A DNA stretch of 48,696 bases from Dehalococcoidales bacterium (GCA_016926695.1 JAFGOB010000046.1:1-48696); one strand, 5' to 3'; shown: positions 8,611 through 16,050, counted from the first letter of the stretch. Made by a program: numbers and translations. Notes: generated by a model from the sequence alone, not told the origin.

Positions 8611-9054
8611 ATGAAAATACGGAACACGATACCGGTCCGGGGTAGCAAGGGATATACGATAGTAGAACTCATTGTTGTATTCGCCATCATAGGCATTATG
8701 ACATCCGCTATACTGATTAAAGTCGTCGCTCCCGGTAGCAGGATCGAAGCCAGTCCGGCTGCTATTGGTTCAACAACCGCGCCTGAGGAAAATTCAGCGG
8801 AACAGACAGTACCGGAAGGCCTGTTGCCGGAAGCTGGAATCATAGCCGATAAATTCGAATTCCGGATCGTTCAAACAGCTCTGGATACCATGATGTTGAG
8901 AGAAAAACTGACGGGTGTGGCGGAGACCGGTTATACCGGTGATATGTCCGCCTTCCCCCGGGATAACCCTCTTTATCCAGGTTACTTCAGGAACCGGAAC
9001 ACCAGGTGCCTTTACTCCTGTGATTCCACAGGACAGATCAGTCAGACAAGATAA
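8611..9054 (+). CDS. prepilin-like protein with N-terminal methylation motif
   Basis: A 147-residue protein with a type IV pilin/pseudopilin leader. A short basic leader MKIRNTIPVRGSKG ends at G, followed by YTIVELIVVFAIIGIMTSA. The glutamate at position +5 after the cleavage glycine is the signature of class III signal peptides processed by prepilin peptidase. The remaining sequence is short, has no recognised globular domain and has two cysteines near the C-terminus (CLYSC). No pilus assembly genes lie nearby, so it is an isolated pilin or pseudopilin. The ribosome site is weak (GAGG about 14 bases upstream). Function beyond membrane/pilus insertion is unknown. Confidence 0.8.
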   Translation: MKIRNTIPVRGSKGYTIVELIVVFAIIGIMTSAILIKVVAPGSRIEASPAAIGSTTAPEENSAEQTVPEGLLPEAGIIADKFEFRIVQTALDTMMLREKLTGVAETGYTGDMSAFPRDNPLYPGYFRNRNTRCLYSCDSTGQISQTR

Positions 9055-9068
9055 TTCCAGATACTAAA

Positions 9069-9105
9069 ACAGCGGGAGATATTTAAAATATTTACCCCCC
9101 GCTGT
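9069..9105 (-). terminator. intrinsic terminator, probably for the short minus-strand transcript
   Basis: ACAGCGGG (9069-9076) pairs perfectly with CCCGCTGT (9098-9105), with an AT-rich, self-complementary interior. On the minus strand the stem is followed by TTTT; on the plus strand only by CATTT. It therefore best ends the transcript from the promoter at 9361, and could also stop the prepilin gene 15 bases upstream. Confidence 0.55.
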
Positions 9106-9326
9106 CATTTCCGAAATAACTCAAATTCAGCCCCCGGAGTACAAAGCTCCTTTTCTTACGCCCCTCCAAAGAGAACGGCTTTCATATCTAACTCGAGCCG
9201 AATTCGAGCGTTTTAGCCGCCCTGCCCTTACGCAGGGCATCAACTGTCAATCTGGCGTACTCCATATTTCTCAATTAGCCCCATCTACACCTCCAGAAGC
9301 TTATTCGAGTGCTGTATGTGGCTTCA
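9106..9326 (-). other. short transcription unit: small RNA or micro-ORF mRNA
   Basis: This stretch lies between a near-consensus promoter (9333-9361) and a terminator (9069-9105), both on the minus strand, so a transcript of about 260 bases is expected. It contains a micro-ORF at 9240-9284 (MGLIEKYGVRQIDS) with GGAGG five bases before its ATG. A 25-codon ORF in another frame at 9188-9265 encodes MEYARLTVDALRKGRAAKTL and five more residues. The micro-ORF stop overlaps a further ATG (TGATG). A GCCCTGC...GCAGGGC hairpin lies inside. Either a structured small RNA, a very small protein, or a decayed gene; the sequence alone does not decide. Confidence 0.4.
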
Positions 9327-9332
9327 CTTACT

Positions 9333-9361
9333 ACCATACCATAGGCGCTAACGATTGTCAA
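9333..9361 (-). promoter_or_regulatory. sigma70-type promoter of the short transcription unit
   Basis: Minus strand TTGACA (9361-9356), a 17-base spacer and TATGGT (9338-9333). The -35 is perfect and the spacing ideal. No annotated-size gene lies directly downstream before nadE ends on the same strand at 9420. Confidence 0.6.
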
Positions 9362-9419
9362 GTACGCCTGAGATTATCTATGCAGGATAATCCCCCCGGT
9401 CAGATCGTATTAGTTGCAG

Positions 9420-11408
9420 CTACATGTTTTTCAGTCTCCGGTACATTTCTTCGAGGTCTTCCAGCCACAGGCGGGGTTCGGCATCGGAGGGCATCCTCCA
9501 GTCTCCCCGCGGCGAAAGGCTGATGGTGCCTACCTTGGGGCCTTCGGGCATGCAGGTACGTTTAAACTGGTTGGCGAAAAATCTCCTGATAAAGCTTTGC
9601 AGCCATTTATTCAGGTCTTCTAGCGAATACTGGCCGTCAAACAGTCCCTGTTTGCGTACTTCGTTGGCCATGAAAAGTATTTTTCCGGGTCTTATGCCGA
9701 AACGGATAAAGGGGTAAAGAAAATAGTCAGCCAGCTCAACCGGCCCGATGATATCCTCACTCTTCTGGGAAATCCGGCCGCCGGCGGGTCTTAACAGCTC
9801 GGGAGAGATAGGTGTTGCCAGTATATCGTTGAGCAGTTTCCGTGCAGGGGTATCGCGAAGGTCCTCGTCCGCCACCCAGCTTATCAGATAGCGCACCAGA
9901 GTCTTGGGGACCGACACATTGACATGATAGTGTGATACCTGGTCTCCGGCAAAGGTACTCCAACCCAGGGCTACCTCCGTCAGATCGCCCGTTCCCAGCA
10001 TTATAGCATCCAGCTCATTGGCCTTGTTAAAGAGAAAAGCCGTGCGATAACGCGCCTGGACGTTCTCGAAAACGATATCCTGGGATCCGCTATGCCCCAG
10101 GTCTTTTAACTGGAGGGTACAGGTGCGGGTGATATCGGCCTCATTGCAGCTCAGACCAAGGGCTTTACACAGCCTGGTGGCATTGGAACGCGTACGGCGC
10201 GTAGTCCCGAAACCGGGCAGAGTAAAAGCATGGATACTGGAGCGTGGCAGTCCCAGGAAATCCATGGTCTTAACGGCTACCAGCAGGGCCAGGGTGGAGT
10301 CCAGTCCTCCGGAAATCCCCAGAACGATCTTCTGTTTTTTCGCCCCGGAGAGTTTTTTCGCCAGTCCTCCCACCTGCATGGAAAAGACTTCACGGCACCT
10401 TTCAGTCCTTCCTGAGGGATCAGCCGGGACAAAGGGATGAGCGTCAAGTGCCCGCTTCATCATTCCCGTAGCGATGTCCCTGACAGAGGTCTCCACCAGG
10501 CGAAAGCGCGGCCTGTCCTCTGACGCCTGCTGGAAACTGGTCCCCATCCTGCGATCGAACGCCAGCCTTTCCAGGTCCACATCCGCTGTTATCATCTGCG
10601 GGCCGGGCCGCAGCCGGGCGGACTCAGCCAGTATGGTTCCGTTCTCTGCGATGATGGCGTGTCCGCCGTAAACCACGTCATTGGAAGACTCACCGATTCC
10701 ACTGGAAACAAAACAATAGCAGGCCAGGCAGCGACCTGACTCCGACATAGCCAGCACCCGTCTCCAGTCGGACTTGCCCAGTATCTCGTTGCTGGCCGAG
10801 AGGTTGAATATCAGGCTTGCGCCGGCCACCGACTGGTACTCATGGGGGGCAAATGGCACCCACAGGTCCTCACAAATTTCAACCCCGATGGTTGTCGAAA
10901 CAGCATCCCCTGTCCTGAAAAGCAGGTCTGTTCCGAAAGGCGCTTCCTTTCCACATAGCCTGACCGAGGTAGTCCGTGCTTTCGTTCCCTGCTCGAACCA
11001 CCTGTCATCGTAAAACTCCTTGTAGGAGGGTAAATAGGTCTTGGGGACTACACCCAGGATTTTCCCTGCATTTATGGCTACGGCACAGTTGAAGACCTTT
11101 TGTTCCACACATAGAGGCAATCCTAAAAGTACCAGCAAAGAATATTCCGCGGTCCCGGCAAGAATCCTCTCCAGTCCCTTTTCCGCCTTGTTCAACAGGG
11201 CCTGCTGCTGTACCAGGTCTCCCAGCGTATAGCCAGTAATCGACATCTCCGGGAATGCAACAACCTGAACGCCCTCCTCGAAGGCCTGTTTAATCATTTC
11301 AAGGATTGATTCAACGTTGTAGTCTATTTCCGCAACCTTCAACAAGGGAACAGCAGCCGCTATCCTTAAAAAACCCAGATCCCGGTTAAGCGTTATCTCC
11401 TGGTCCAA
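9420..11408 (-). CDS. nadE: glutamine-hydrolysing NAD+ synthase
   Basis: Converts deamido-NAD to NAD using ammonia released from glutamine; the last step of NAD biosynthesis. The 662-residue protein has the usual two parts. An N-terminal nitrilase-type glutaminase carries the Glu-Lys-Cys triad in AFPEMSITGY (near 50), TYLPSYKEFYDDRWF (near 125) and GVEICEDLWVP (near 178). A C-terminal ATP-pyrophosphatase-type synthetase has the P-loop LGISGGLDSTLALL (near 367) and GTGDLTEVALGWSTFAGD. Start is TTG at 11408, with GGGAGG six bases upstream. It is monocistronic. A minus-strand promoter near 11609-11637 and a hairpin in its leader at 11519-11550 are possible controls. Confidence 0.96.
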   Translation of the reverse strand: MDQEITLNRDLGFLRIAAAVPLLKVAEIDYNVESILEMIKQAFEEGVQVVAFPEMSITGYTLGDLVQQQALLNKAEKGLERILAGTAEYSLLVLLGLPLCVEQKVFNCAVAINAGKILGVVPKTYLPSYKEFYDDRWFEQGTKARTTSVRLCGKEAPFGTDLLFRTGDAVSTTIGVEICEDLWVPFAPHEYQSVAGASLIFNLSASNEILGKSDWRRVLAMSESGRCLACYCFVSSGIGESSNDVVYGGHAIIAENGTILAESARLRPGPQMITADVDLERLAFDRRMGTSFQQASEDRPRFRLVETSVRDIATGMMKRALDAHPFVPADPSGRTERCREVFSMQVGGLAKKLSGAKKQKIVLGISGGLDSTLALLVAVKTMDFLGLPRSSIHAFTLPGFGTTRRTRSNATRLCKALGLSCNEADITRTCTLQLKDLGHSGSQDIVFENVQARYRTAFLFNKANELDAIMLGTGDLTEVALGWSTFAGDQVSHYHVNVSVPKTLVRYLISWVADEDLRDTPARKLLNDILATPISPELLRPAGGRISQKSEDIIGPVELADYFLYPFIRFGIRPGKILFMANEVRKQGLFDGQYSLEDLNKWLQSFIRRFFANQFKRTCMPEGPKVGTISLSPRGDWRMPSDAEPRLWLEDLEEMYRRLKNM

Positions 11409-11518
11409 ATCAGGCCTCCCTGAAAAGCTATTATCGGTATACTGTGTTTGATGAGGTTATTTTAGCACAACTCTTACAATATTGTTTACAGCCGGATGTT
11501 TTTACCCTGGAAAAACGG

Positions 11519-11559
11519 TTCAGCCTACCGGGCTGCAACGGTAGGCTGAACAAAGGAGG
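11519..11559 (+). promoter_or_regulatory. 11-bp hairpin leading into a strong Shine-Dalgarno (copy 1)
   Basis: TTCAGCCTACC (11519-11529) and GGTAGGCTGAA (11540-11550) form a perfect 11-pair stem with a ten-base loop, followed by CAAAGGAGG and then the micro-ORF ATG. The same layout recurs at 23366-23404 with a partly shared stem. On the minus strand the hairpin is followed by CCGTTTTT and might act as a weak attenuator in the nadE leader. Confidence 0.55.
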
Positions 11560-11565
11560 AAAAAG

Positions 11566-11610
11566 ATGAAGAAGTTAAGTATGACCAACTCCAGGATATC
11601 CAATTATTAA
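11566..11610 (+). CDS. micro-ORF, 14 residues, behind hairpin and Shine-Dalgarno
   Basis: Encodes MKKLSMTNSRISNY. AAAGGAGG lies six bases before the ATG, a stronger ribosome site than most genes in the window have. No homologue is recognised. It could be a leader peptide or a very small protein. Its support is the hairpin/Shine-Dalgarno/MKK layout shared with the micro-ORF at 23409-23498. Confidence 0.4.
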   Translation: MKKLSMTNSRISNY

Positions 11611-11654
11611 TTTAACACTATCATCGTATCGTGTAAATACTCGATTGAGTATTG
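11609..11654 (-). promoter_or_regulatory. operator palindrome and promoter, copy 1 (toward nadE)
   Basis: Minus strand: palindrome AATACTCAATCGAGTATT (11654-11637) runs into TTTACA (11637-11632), then a 17-base spacer and TAAATT (11614-11609). It points toward nadE about 200 bases away. The same operator/-35 arrangement recurs at 11928-11969, and the shared block extends through GATGATAGT. Confidence 0.5.
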
Positions 11655-11687
11655 TCTATACGCAGTGTTTTACAAACCCTCCTGACA

Positions 11688-11867
11688 CTACAGGTTGATG
11701 CTATCCAGGTCATATCTCTTGTCTACTGATTCTTCCAGCCGGGAGTAAACCTGGTAATCATAAAACATGTCCAGGCCGCTTGAACGCCTCTGTTTCTTGA
11801 AGAAACCCGGGTAGGAATGGGAGTAGTCTGTTACCAGACCGATAAATAAATCGTTAATCTTGCTCAT
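11688..11867 (-). CDS. small hypothetical protein, 59 residues
   Basis: A small gene below common length cut-offs. ATG at 11867 has AGGAG seven bases upstream, and a GAATCC-acaa-GGATTC hairpin and a promoter lie above that. The protein starts MSKINDLFIGLVTDYSHSYP and ends YDLDSINL. It is rich in aromatic and charged residues (FFKKQRR, MFYDYQVYSRLEE) with no transmembrane segment and no cysteine. No family is recognised. Expression signals are complete, and copies of one operator lie on both sides, so I think it is a real, regulated gene. Confidence 0.65.
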   Translation of the reverse strand: MSKINDLFIGLVTDYSHSYPGFFKKQRRSSGLDMFYDYQVYSRLEESVDKRYDLDSINL

Positions 11868-11927
11868 GTGTTTTCTCCTGTTGTGAATCCTTGTGGATTC
11901 TTTTCTCTCTTTTCTCTATTCACTATC

Positions 11928-11969
11928 ATCTTATCATGATAATCGCATTGTGTAAATACTCGCATGAGA
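11928..11969 (-). promoter_or_regulatory. operator palindrome and promoter, copy 2 (for the 59-residue protein)
   Basis: Minus strand: CTCATGCGAG inside the palindrome-like block (11969-11955) runs into TTTACA (11956-11951), then a 17-base spacer and TAAGAT (11933-11928). A perfect 12-bp palindrome TTATCATGATAA lies in the spacer. Transcription would start near 11920, 50 bases before the 59-residue gene. Compare 11609-11654. Confidence 0.55.
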
Positions 11970-12183
11970 AATACTATATTGCTTGTCTTTGAGATTGGCC
12001 CATACGATATGTAAAATAAACTCTCCTCTTCCCTCTACCCTCTTCCCTATGCCCTGCTCCCTGAAAAGGTGCCATAGAACGCTTTACAACACCAGAACAT
12101 ATGTGCTACTATATATCTTGTTGTTTGTGTTTCCGGAAAATAAACGTGGTTATTAATGAAAAATGAATAATCCGGAGTACTTT

Positions 12184-12247
12184 GAGCCACGGTTCCGGAC
12201 GTTGAGAGCCAGGCTTCCGGCGTTCAGAGAGCCACCCTTCCGGGATA
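12184..12247. repeat. three imperfect tandem units of about 22 bp
   Basis: Units begin GAGCCAC, GAGAGCCAG and GAGAGCCAC and each continues into TTCCGG; the first two end in GTT. No coding role is seen. Confidence 0.6.
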
Positions 12248-12326
12248 CATATTGGTCTTTTTCAAATGGGCTGTTTTCTGAAGACGTACGTTAATGTTTT
12301 ACGGAAAATTGATGAATCACCCACGC

Positions 12327-12371
12327 GTAGGGGCGGGTTTTTTCCATCTTATCCCGAAACCCGCCCGCCCC
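12327..12371. repeat. dispersed GC-rich palindrome (GTAGGGGCGGG type)
   Basis: GGGGCGGGTTT at 12330-12340 pairs with AAACCCGCCCGCCCC at 12357-12371, with one extra G in the second arm. The outer GTAGGGGCGG is shared with the palindrome at 14553-14578 read on the other strand, which suggests one family of small intergenic repeats. Confidence 0.55.
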
Positions 12372-12901
12372 GGGCTATTGAAATCATGAGGAAACCTTGT
12401 ATACAAAGAAATACCGCTTCATTCATTATCTTGATAGTGTTAACCGGAATATTCATGTTGATGCTCAGCCATATTCCTGATTTGATCTTAATTCAGGAGT
12501 CAGGGCTGGCCGGTTCGTCCTGAACTTGTTCAGGCACCGGCACACTACATACCGTATTCGCTATCCAAAATAGACCGTGCCAATAAAACCTTCTCTATGC
12601 GCAGAATCAATAAATTCAGTAAGGTACAAGACATGCTTATCCAGTAATGAAAACTATGAATATCTCAATTCAAATCGAAAGTAATACTTTTCCACCCTTC
12701 GAACGCCATCAACAAACAGGAGAACAACAAGACCAACTACAACTGTTACTATCCTATCCGGTTCAAGTGGCTCTGCCTCCCGGAAGGGTGGTTCCAGCAG
12801 TACCGGAACGCTGGCTCTATACTAACCGGAACTGCGTCTCTCTATCACCGGTGTAATCGAGCACAGATTTTCAATCATACAACCCAACGAGATAACAAAT
12901 A

Positions 12902-12930
12902 TTGACTTTAGTCTGCCCTCATATTATGCT
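12902..12930 (+). promoter_or_regulatory. promoter of the Panacea toxin-antitoxin operon
   Basis: TTGACT, a 17-base spacer and TATGCT. It lies 31 bases before the antitoxin ATG, which has its own GGAGG. Match and spacing are good. Confidence 0.6.
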
Positions 12931-12961
12931 TTAGCCAGAATATAGAGGAAGGAGGATGTAT

Positions 12962-13411
12962 ATGGCTGATGTTTATGATGTAGCTGAGTATATTCTCCAA
13001 AAACAGGGTCCCATGACAGCCATGAAGCTTCAAAAGCTCGTTTATTATTGCCAGGCCTGGTCGCTTGTTTGGGATGAAGAGCCTTTATTTAGTGAAAAAA
13101 TCCGGGCCTGGCGAATGGGGCCGGTAGTAAGGGAATTATATGATTTGCATAAAGGCGCCTTTACTATAACCGGATTACCGGTTGGTGACCCGCATAACCT
13201 CAGCAGGAAACAAAAAGATACCATTGACTGTGTGCTCTCTGCCTACGGTCAAAAATCCGCACAGTGGCTTAGCGATTTGGCCCATATGGAAGATCCGTGG
13301 AATCTGGCAAGGGAAGGATATCCGGACGATACAAATTGTGATAATGAAATAACTCTGGAATCAATGGCTGAGTACTATACTGCCGTAGGTTTCAATGGTG
13401 AACTCATCTAA
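12962..13411 (+). CDS. Panacea-domain (DUF4065, SocA-like) antitoxin
   Basis: A 149-residue protein of the Panacea antitoxin family, which neutralises a range of toxins by direct binding. The family core is plain: DVAEYILQKQGPMTAMKLQKL, then VYYCQAWSLVWDEEPLFSE and IRAWRMGPVVRELYDLHKG. ATG at 12962 is chosen over the one at 12956 because GGAGG at 12951-12955 gives normal spacing of six. Its TAA overlaps the next ATG (TAATG), the coupling usual in toxin-antitoxin operons. Which toxin class it pairs with is not evident. Confidence 0.88.
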   Translation: MADVYDVAEYILQKQGPMTAMKLQKLVYYCQAWSLVWDEEPLFSEKIRAWRMGPVVRELYDLHKGAFTITGLPVGDPHNLSRKQKDTIDCVLSAYGQKSAQWLSDLAHMEDPWNLAREGYPDDTNCDNEITLESMAEYYTAVGFNGELI

Positions 13412-13859
13412 TGGCAAAAGGACAACCTAAAAAAGGTAAGAACAACAACCCATCAGATGATAGAACCCCAAGAAGGAAGCATGACCCGGAGAGTTTTGAC
13501 CGGATGAATTTGTCTGGCGCGTCAATGATGCCTATATGGATTATGACCATAGTGATTTTGGCTGGTGCAACTGCGATTCGGTAGAATTACTAAAGTATAT
13601 AATAAAAGAACTTCAATTTTACGAAGGAATGACCTGGAGTAAGGTTAAAGAAAAAGACCATTGCCATTCATGGCCGATTGAAGATTTGCCGAAACATTTC
13701 CAGGAAAGACTTGTCGAGCGAGATTTACAGACATTGGATGAGTTGTTTCAGATCAGCCTGGGAAGTATTTGCAGAATCTGGGGCTTCAGAAATAAACAGG
13801 TCCTTTATCTTATCTGGTATGATCCTGAACACCGGGGGTACAAAGTAAACGCCCGGTGA
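13411..13859 (+). pseudogene. frameshifted partner (putative toxin) of the Panacea antitoxin
   Basis: ATG at 13411 overlaps the antitoxin stop and starts a basic stretch (MAKGQPKKGKNNN, TPRRKHDPESFDR), but this frame turns into an unlikely hydrophobic tail and stops at 13584. A second frame from 13503 to 13859 continues the sense: DEFVWRVNDAYMDYDHSDFG, then GWCNCDSVELLKYI, ending with RIWGFRNKQVLYLIWYDPEH. Joining them needs one extra G at CGG|GAT (13501-13505), so a single-base deletion is the simplest account. The restored protein would be about 149 residues. The WYDPEH ending resembles uncharacterised proteins seen beside Panacea genes, from memory only. It could be a dead toxin, a sequencing error, or translation restarted at ATG 13536. 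Confidence 0.6.
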
Positions 13860-14670
13860 GTGAAAGATTCCTCGTGAGGTTCGCAATGACAGGTTGTATA
13901 AACACTCTGCCTGTCATTTCGCATGCGCCCTTGAAACTGACCCCTGTTCGTTTTTTCGTTTTCCTGCCACATTACCCATCTCCAGCCTCAAATAGCCTCC
14001 TTAAAAAACAAATTATTTTCATTTTTCAAAAAACGAATCCGCTCCGAACAGCCTTTATATGCCCCTGGCTTATGGCCTTACTTAAGTATGGTGCGCCCAT
14101 TCCGGCGGAAACCCGGATTCCAATCTTCTTTCCTGCCAGAATCCGCTGAACTCAGCCTCCTTTCCTCCGCGCGAAACCCAACACAAACATATAGGGCTAG
14201 GCGGCCCGTATTTGATTGGCTTTGTAGACCGTTTAATTGCCCTTTGATTTCCCTTGTTTCCGTTTGTTTGGCCTTTGTTTTTAATTGTTCTTGATAGCTG
14301 AAAAAGGGCTTTTCGGGGCAAATTTGAACATGGAGAGGCCATTTTTCCAGTGAATTGTTTCTGAAAATTTGAAACAATTCAATTCCAGGGGATAGTGCCT
14401 GAATGAGTTCAGATTTGACCTCGCCCGCTGGGCTGTTCGCCACGAACAGGCATAGTGCTGCTATAGCACCGGAAGCCGGAGAGAGAGAAAATCCCTCTTG
14501 TATTCTCCCTTTACGAACGGGAGAAGCCGCCCTGCTTTTCGAAGGTAGCAGCGGGCGGACACGGAGGTCCGCCCCTACAAAAAACACGGCAGTGCCATGT
14601 TTCTACACCTGCCTCTTCATCATGAAGGAAAGTTCGTTCTTTTCCGTCCATCCCGCTTCCTCCACTCTTA
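13860..14670. other. repeat-rich intergenic stretch, no supported gene
   Basis: About 800 bases. It holds a TTCCGGCGGAAACCCGGATTCC palindrome-like repeat near 14099-14120 and a GGGCGGAC palindrome at 14553-14578, then runs into a minisatellite. Open frames on both strands (for example 14078-14587 minus) have low-complexity composition and no ribosome site. Confidence 0.6.
14553..14578. repeat. dispersed GC-rich palindrome
   Basis: GGGCGGAC (14553-14560) and GTCCGCCC (14567-14574) form an eight-pair stem with a six-base loop, followed by CTAC. Read on the minus strand it starts GTAGGGGCGG like the repeat at 12327. Confidence 0.6.
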
Positions 14671-14756
14671 TCCCCTCAACCCTCTACCCTCAACCCTCTA
14701 CCCTCAACCCTCTACCCTCAGCCCTCTACCCTTTACCCTCTACCCTCAACCCTGCC
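14671..14756. repeat. minisatellite, 14-bp unit CCCTCTACCCTCAA, copy A
   Basis: About six tandem units with slight variation (CCCTTTACCC, CCCTCAGCCC). It runs over the 3' end of the MFS gene and supplies its stop codon at 14733 and its last codons. The same unit recurs at 16003-16046 upstream of the same gene. Confidence 0.8.
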
Positions 14757-15932
14757 TGCCTTCCATAACGGCAGGAGAAGCAGAAAAGAGCCCGCCCCGC
14801 CTCCGGCGGCAATCACGAAGGCCCACTTCAGACTGCCGGTCAGGTCCGCCGACCAGCCGGTGATTATAGGGGCAATTATGGATCCAATCCCCATCAAAAA
14901 GGTCCACAGCCCGATGATCCCTCCCACCGCCCGGTCCGAGAAGAAGTCCGGGGCACAGGCAGCATACATCGACCAGCAGGCCCCATAGCCTATGCCGTAA
15001 ATAAAACAGACAGGCACATATATCCATCCGCTGCTATAGATCATGGCAGCGCATCCTCCACCGATCAAAAAGGCGCATAGCACCATTATCCTGATCCTGC
15101 CCAGCTTGTCCGAAGCGGGTCCCAGCACCAGCTTCCCTGTCATTCCACCGGCCCCTATCACGGTTATCAGCAAGGCCGCCAGGTCATGAGAGATATGTCT
15201 TTCCTGCACCGTGTATGTGGTCAGAAAAGTAAAAGGGATAATTATAGTAAAACCCGTTAATAAATAGGATAGGCCGATAAGCCAGAATTTACGGTCTCGC
15301 AGGACTTCCCGATATCCGCCGTGCTCGATCCTCCCGGGTTGTTCTCCGGCATATACTCGTACAGGGTGTCCCTCCGGGTGATCGCGCACCAGGACATAGT
15401 TAAACATTCCCAGCAGGATGGTAAAGAGGCCTATCGCCAGCCAGCCGGTCTTCCAGTCCGAACCCGATACCACCAGAGGAACAAGCGCTCCAGCCGTGAT
15501 CACCCCCAGTGAGCTGCCCGCATCGATAAAGGCCAGGCTCATGCCCCGGCGCGCCGGGTTGATCCAGCGCTGGGCCAGCGCCATGACCGGGACCCAGCAG
15601 GCCGCGCAGCCTATCCCCGCCAGGGCGAAGAAAAGCGTGGCCTGTAATACGGAATGCGGATACTGCATCAAAAAAGCCCCGGTACCCATTAATATCACGA
15701 AGACGGTCAAAAGGACCCTCAGGTTAAACCTGTCCGCCAGCAGGCCGAGCACAGGCGCCAGCAGCGTGTATACAATGAAATACGAGGAATATATCACTCC
15801 CGCCTGGGTTTTCGAGATGTTGAGATCAAGCAGCATCTCCGGCAGCAGCGTACCGTAGGTATAACGCACGGCAAAAGCCGCCAGAATGGTAAAAAAACAG
15901 GCCGTTAATACCGCACCTGTACGTATGTTCAT
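14733..15932 (-). CDS. MFS transporter
   Basis: A 399-residue major facilitator superfamily protein with about 12 membrane segments. The loop-2 motif between helices 2 and 3 is seen as GLLADRFNLRVLL near residue 63, and its second-half counterpart as GPASDKLGRIRIMVLC near 275. The pattern resembles oxalate/formate-antiporter-like MFS members (GALVPLVV, FTFLTTYTVQERHIS), but substrate cannot be told. ATG at 15932 has no clear Shine-Dalgarno. The C-terminus (KAGRVEGRG) is encoded by minisatellite DNA, so it has probably been rewritten by repeat change. Minisatellite arrays lie on both sides. Confidence 0.88.
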   Translation of the reverse strand: MNIRTGAVLTACFFTILAAFAVRYTYGTLLPEMLLDLNISKTQAGVIYSSYFIVYTLLAPVLGLLADRFNLRVLLTVFVILMGTGAFLMQYPHSVLQATLFFALAGIGCAACWVPVMALAQRWINPARRGMSLAFIDAGSSLGVITAGALVPLVVSGSDWKTGWLAIGLFTILLGMFNYVLVRDHPEGHPVRVYAGEQPGRIEHGGYREVLRDRKFWLIGLSYLLTGFTIIIPFTFLTTYTVQERHISHDLAALLITVIGAGGMTGKLVLGPASDKLGRIRIMVLCAFLIGGGCAAMIYSSGWIYVPVCFIYGIGYGACWSMYAACAPDFFSDRAVGGIIGLWTFLMGIGSIIAPIITGWSADLTGSLKWAFVIAAGGGAGSFLLLLPLWKAGRVEGRG

Positions 15933-15984
15933 AGTCCATATTGTATAGTTATTTGGTTACTTCCTTCCACCATTTTTTAATGCC

Positions 15985-16046
15985 GGACGGAAACAGCCGT
16001 CCCTATTCCCTATTCCCTCTACCCTCAACCCTCTACCCTATTACCC
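15985..16046. repeat. palindrome plus minisatellite, copy B
   Basis: GGACGG (15985-15990) and CCGTCC (15997-16002) form a short palindrome, then CCCTATT units and CCCTCTACCCTCAACCCTCT follow. This matches the array at 14671-14756, so the MFS gene lies between two like arrays. Confidence 0.7.
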
Positions 16047-16050
16047 AATG

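Larger units (their letters stand above)
11970..12901. other. repeat-bearing intergenic stretch without a convincing gene
   Basis: About 930 bases with no supported gene. It holds a pyrimidine-rich CCCTCTACCCTCTTCCC tract (12028-12060), a three-unit tandem repeat (12184-12247), a GC-rich palindrome (12327-12371) and a CCTGAACTTGTTCAGG palindrome near 12518. Short open frames at 12266-12523 and 12647-12856 lack ribosome sites and cross repeats. Confidence 0.6.

Noticed and set aside
12266..12523. 85-codon ORF with one hydrophobic segment
   Set aside because: No ribosome site, and its first third is made from a dispersed palindrome; no family seen.
12647..12856. 69-codon ORF
   Set aside because: Composition is not protein-like and there is no ribosome site. 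Another frame here reads a Ser/Thr-rich tail, maybe a gene remnant, but too short to name.
14078..14587. 169-codon minus-strand ORF in the gap before the MFS gene
   Set aside because: Built over palindromic repeats, has stop-free frames on several strands, and lacks motifs and a ribosome site.
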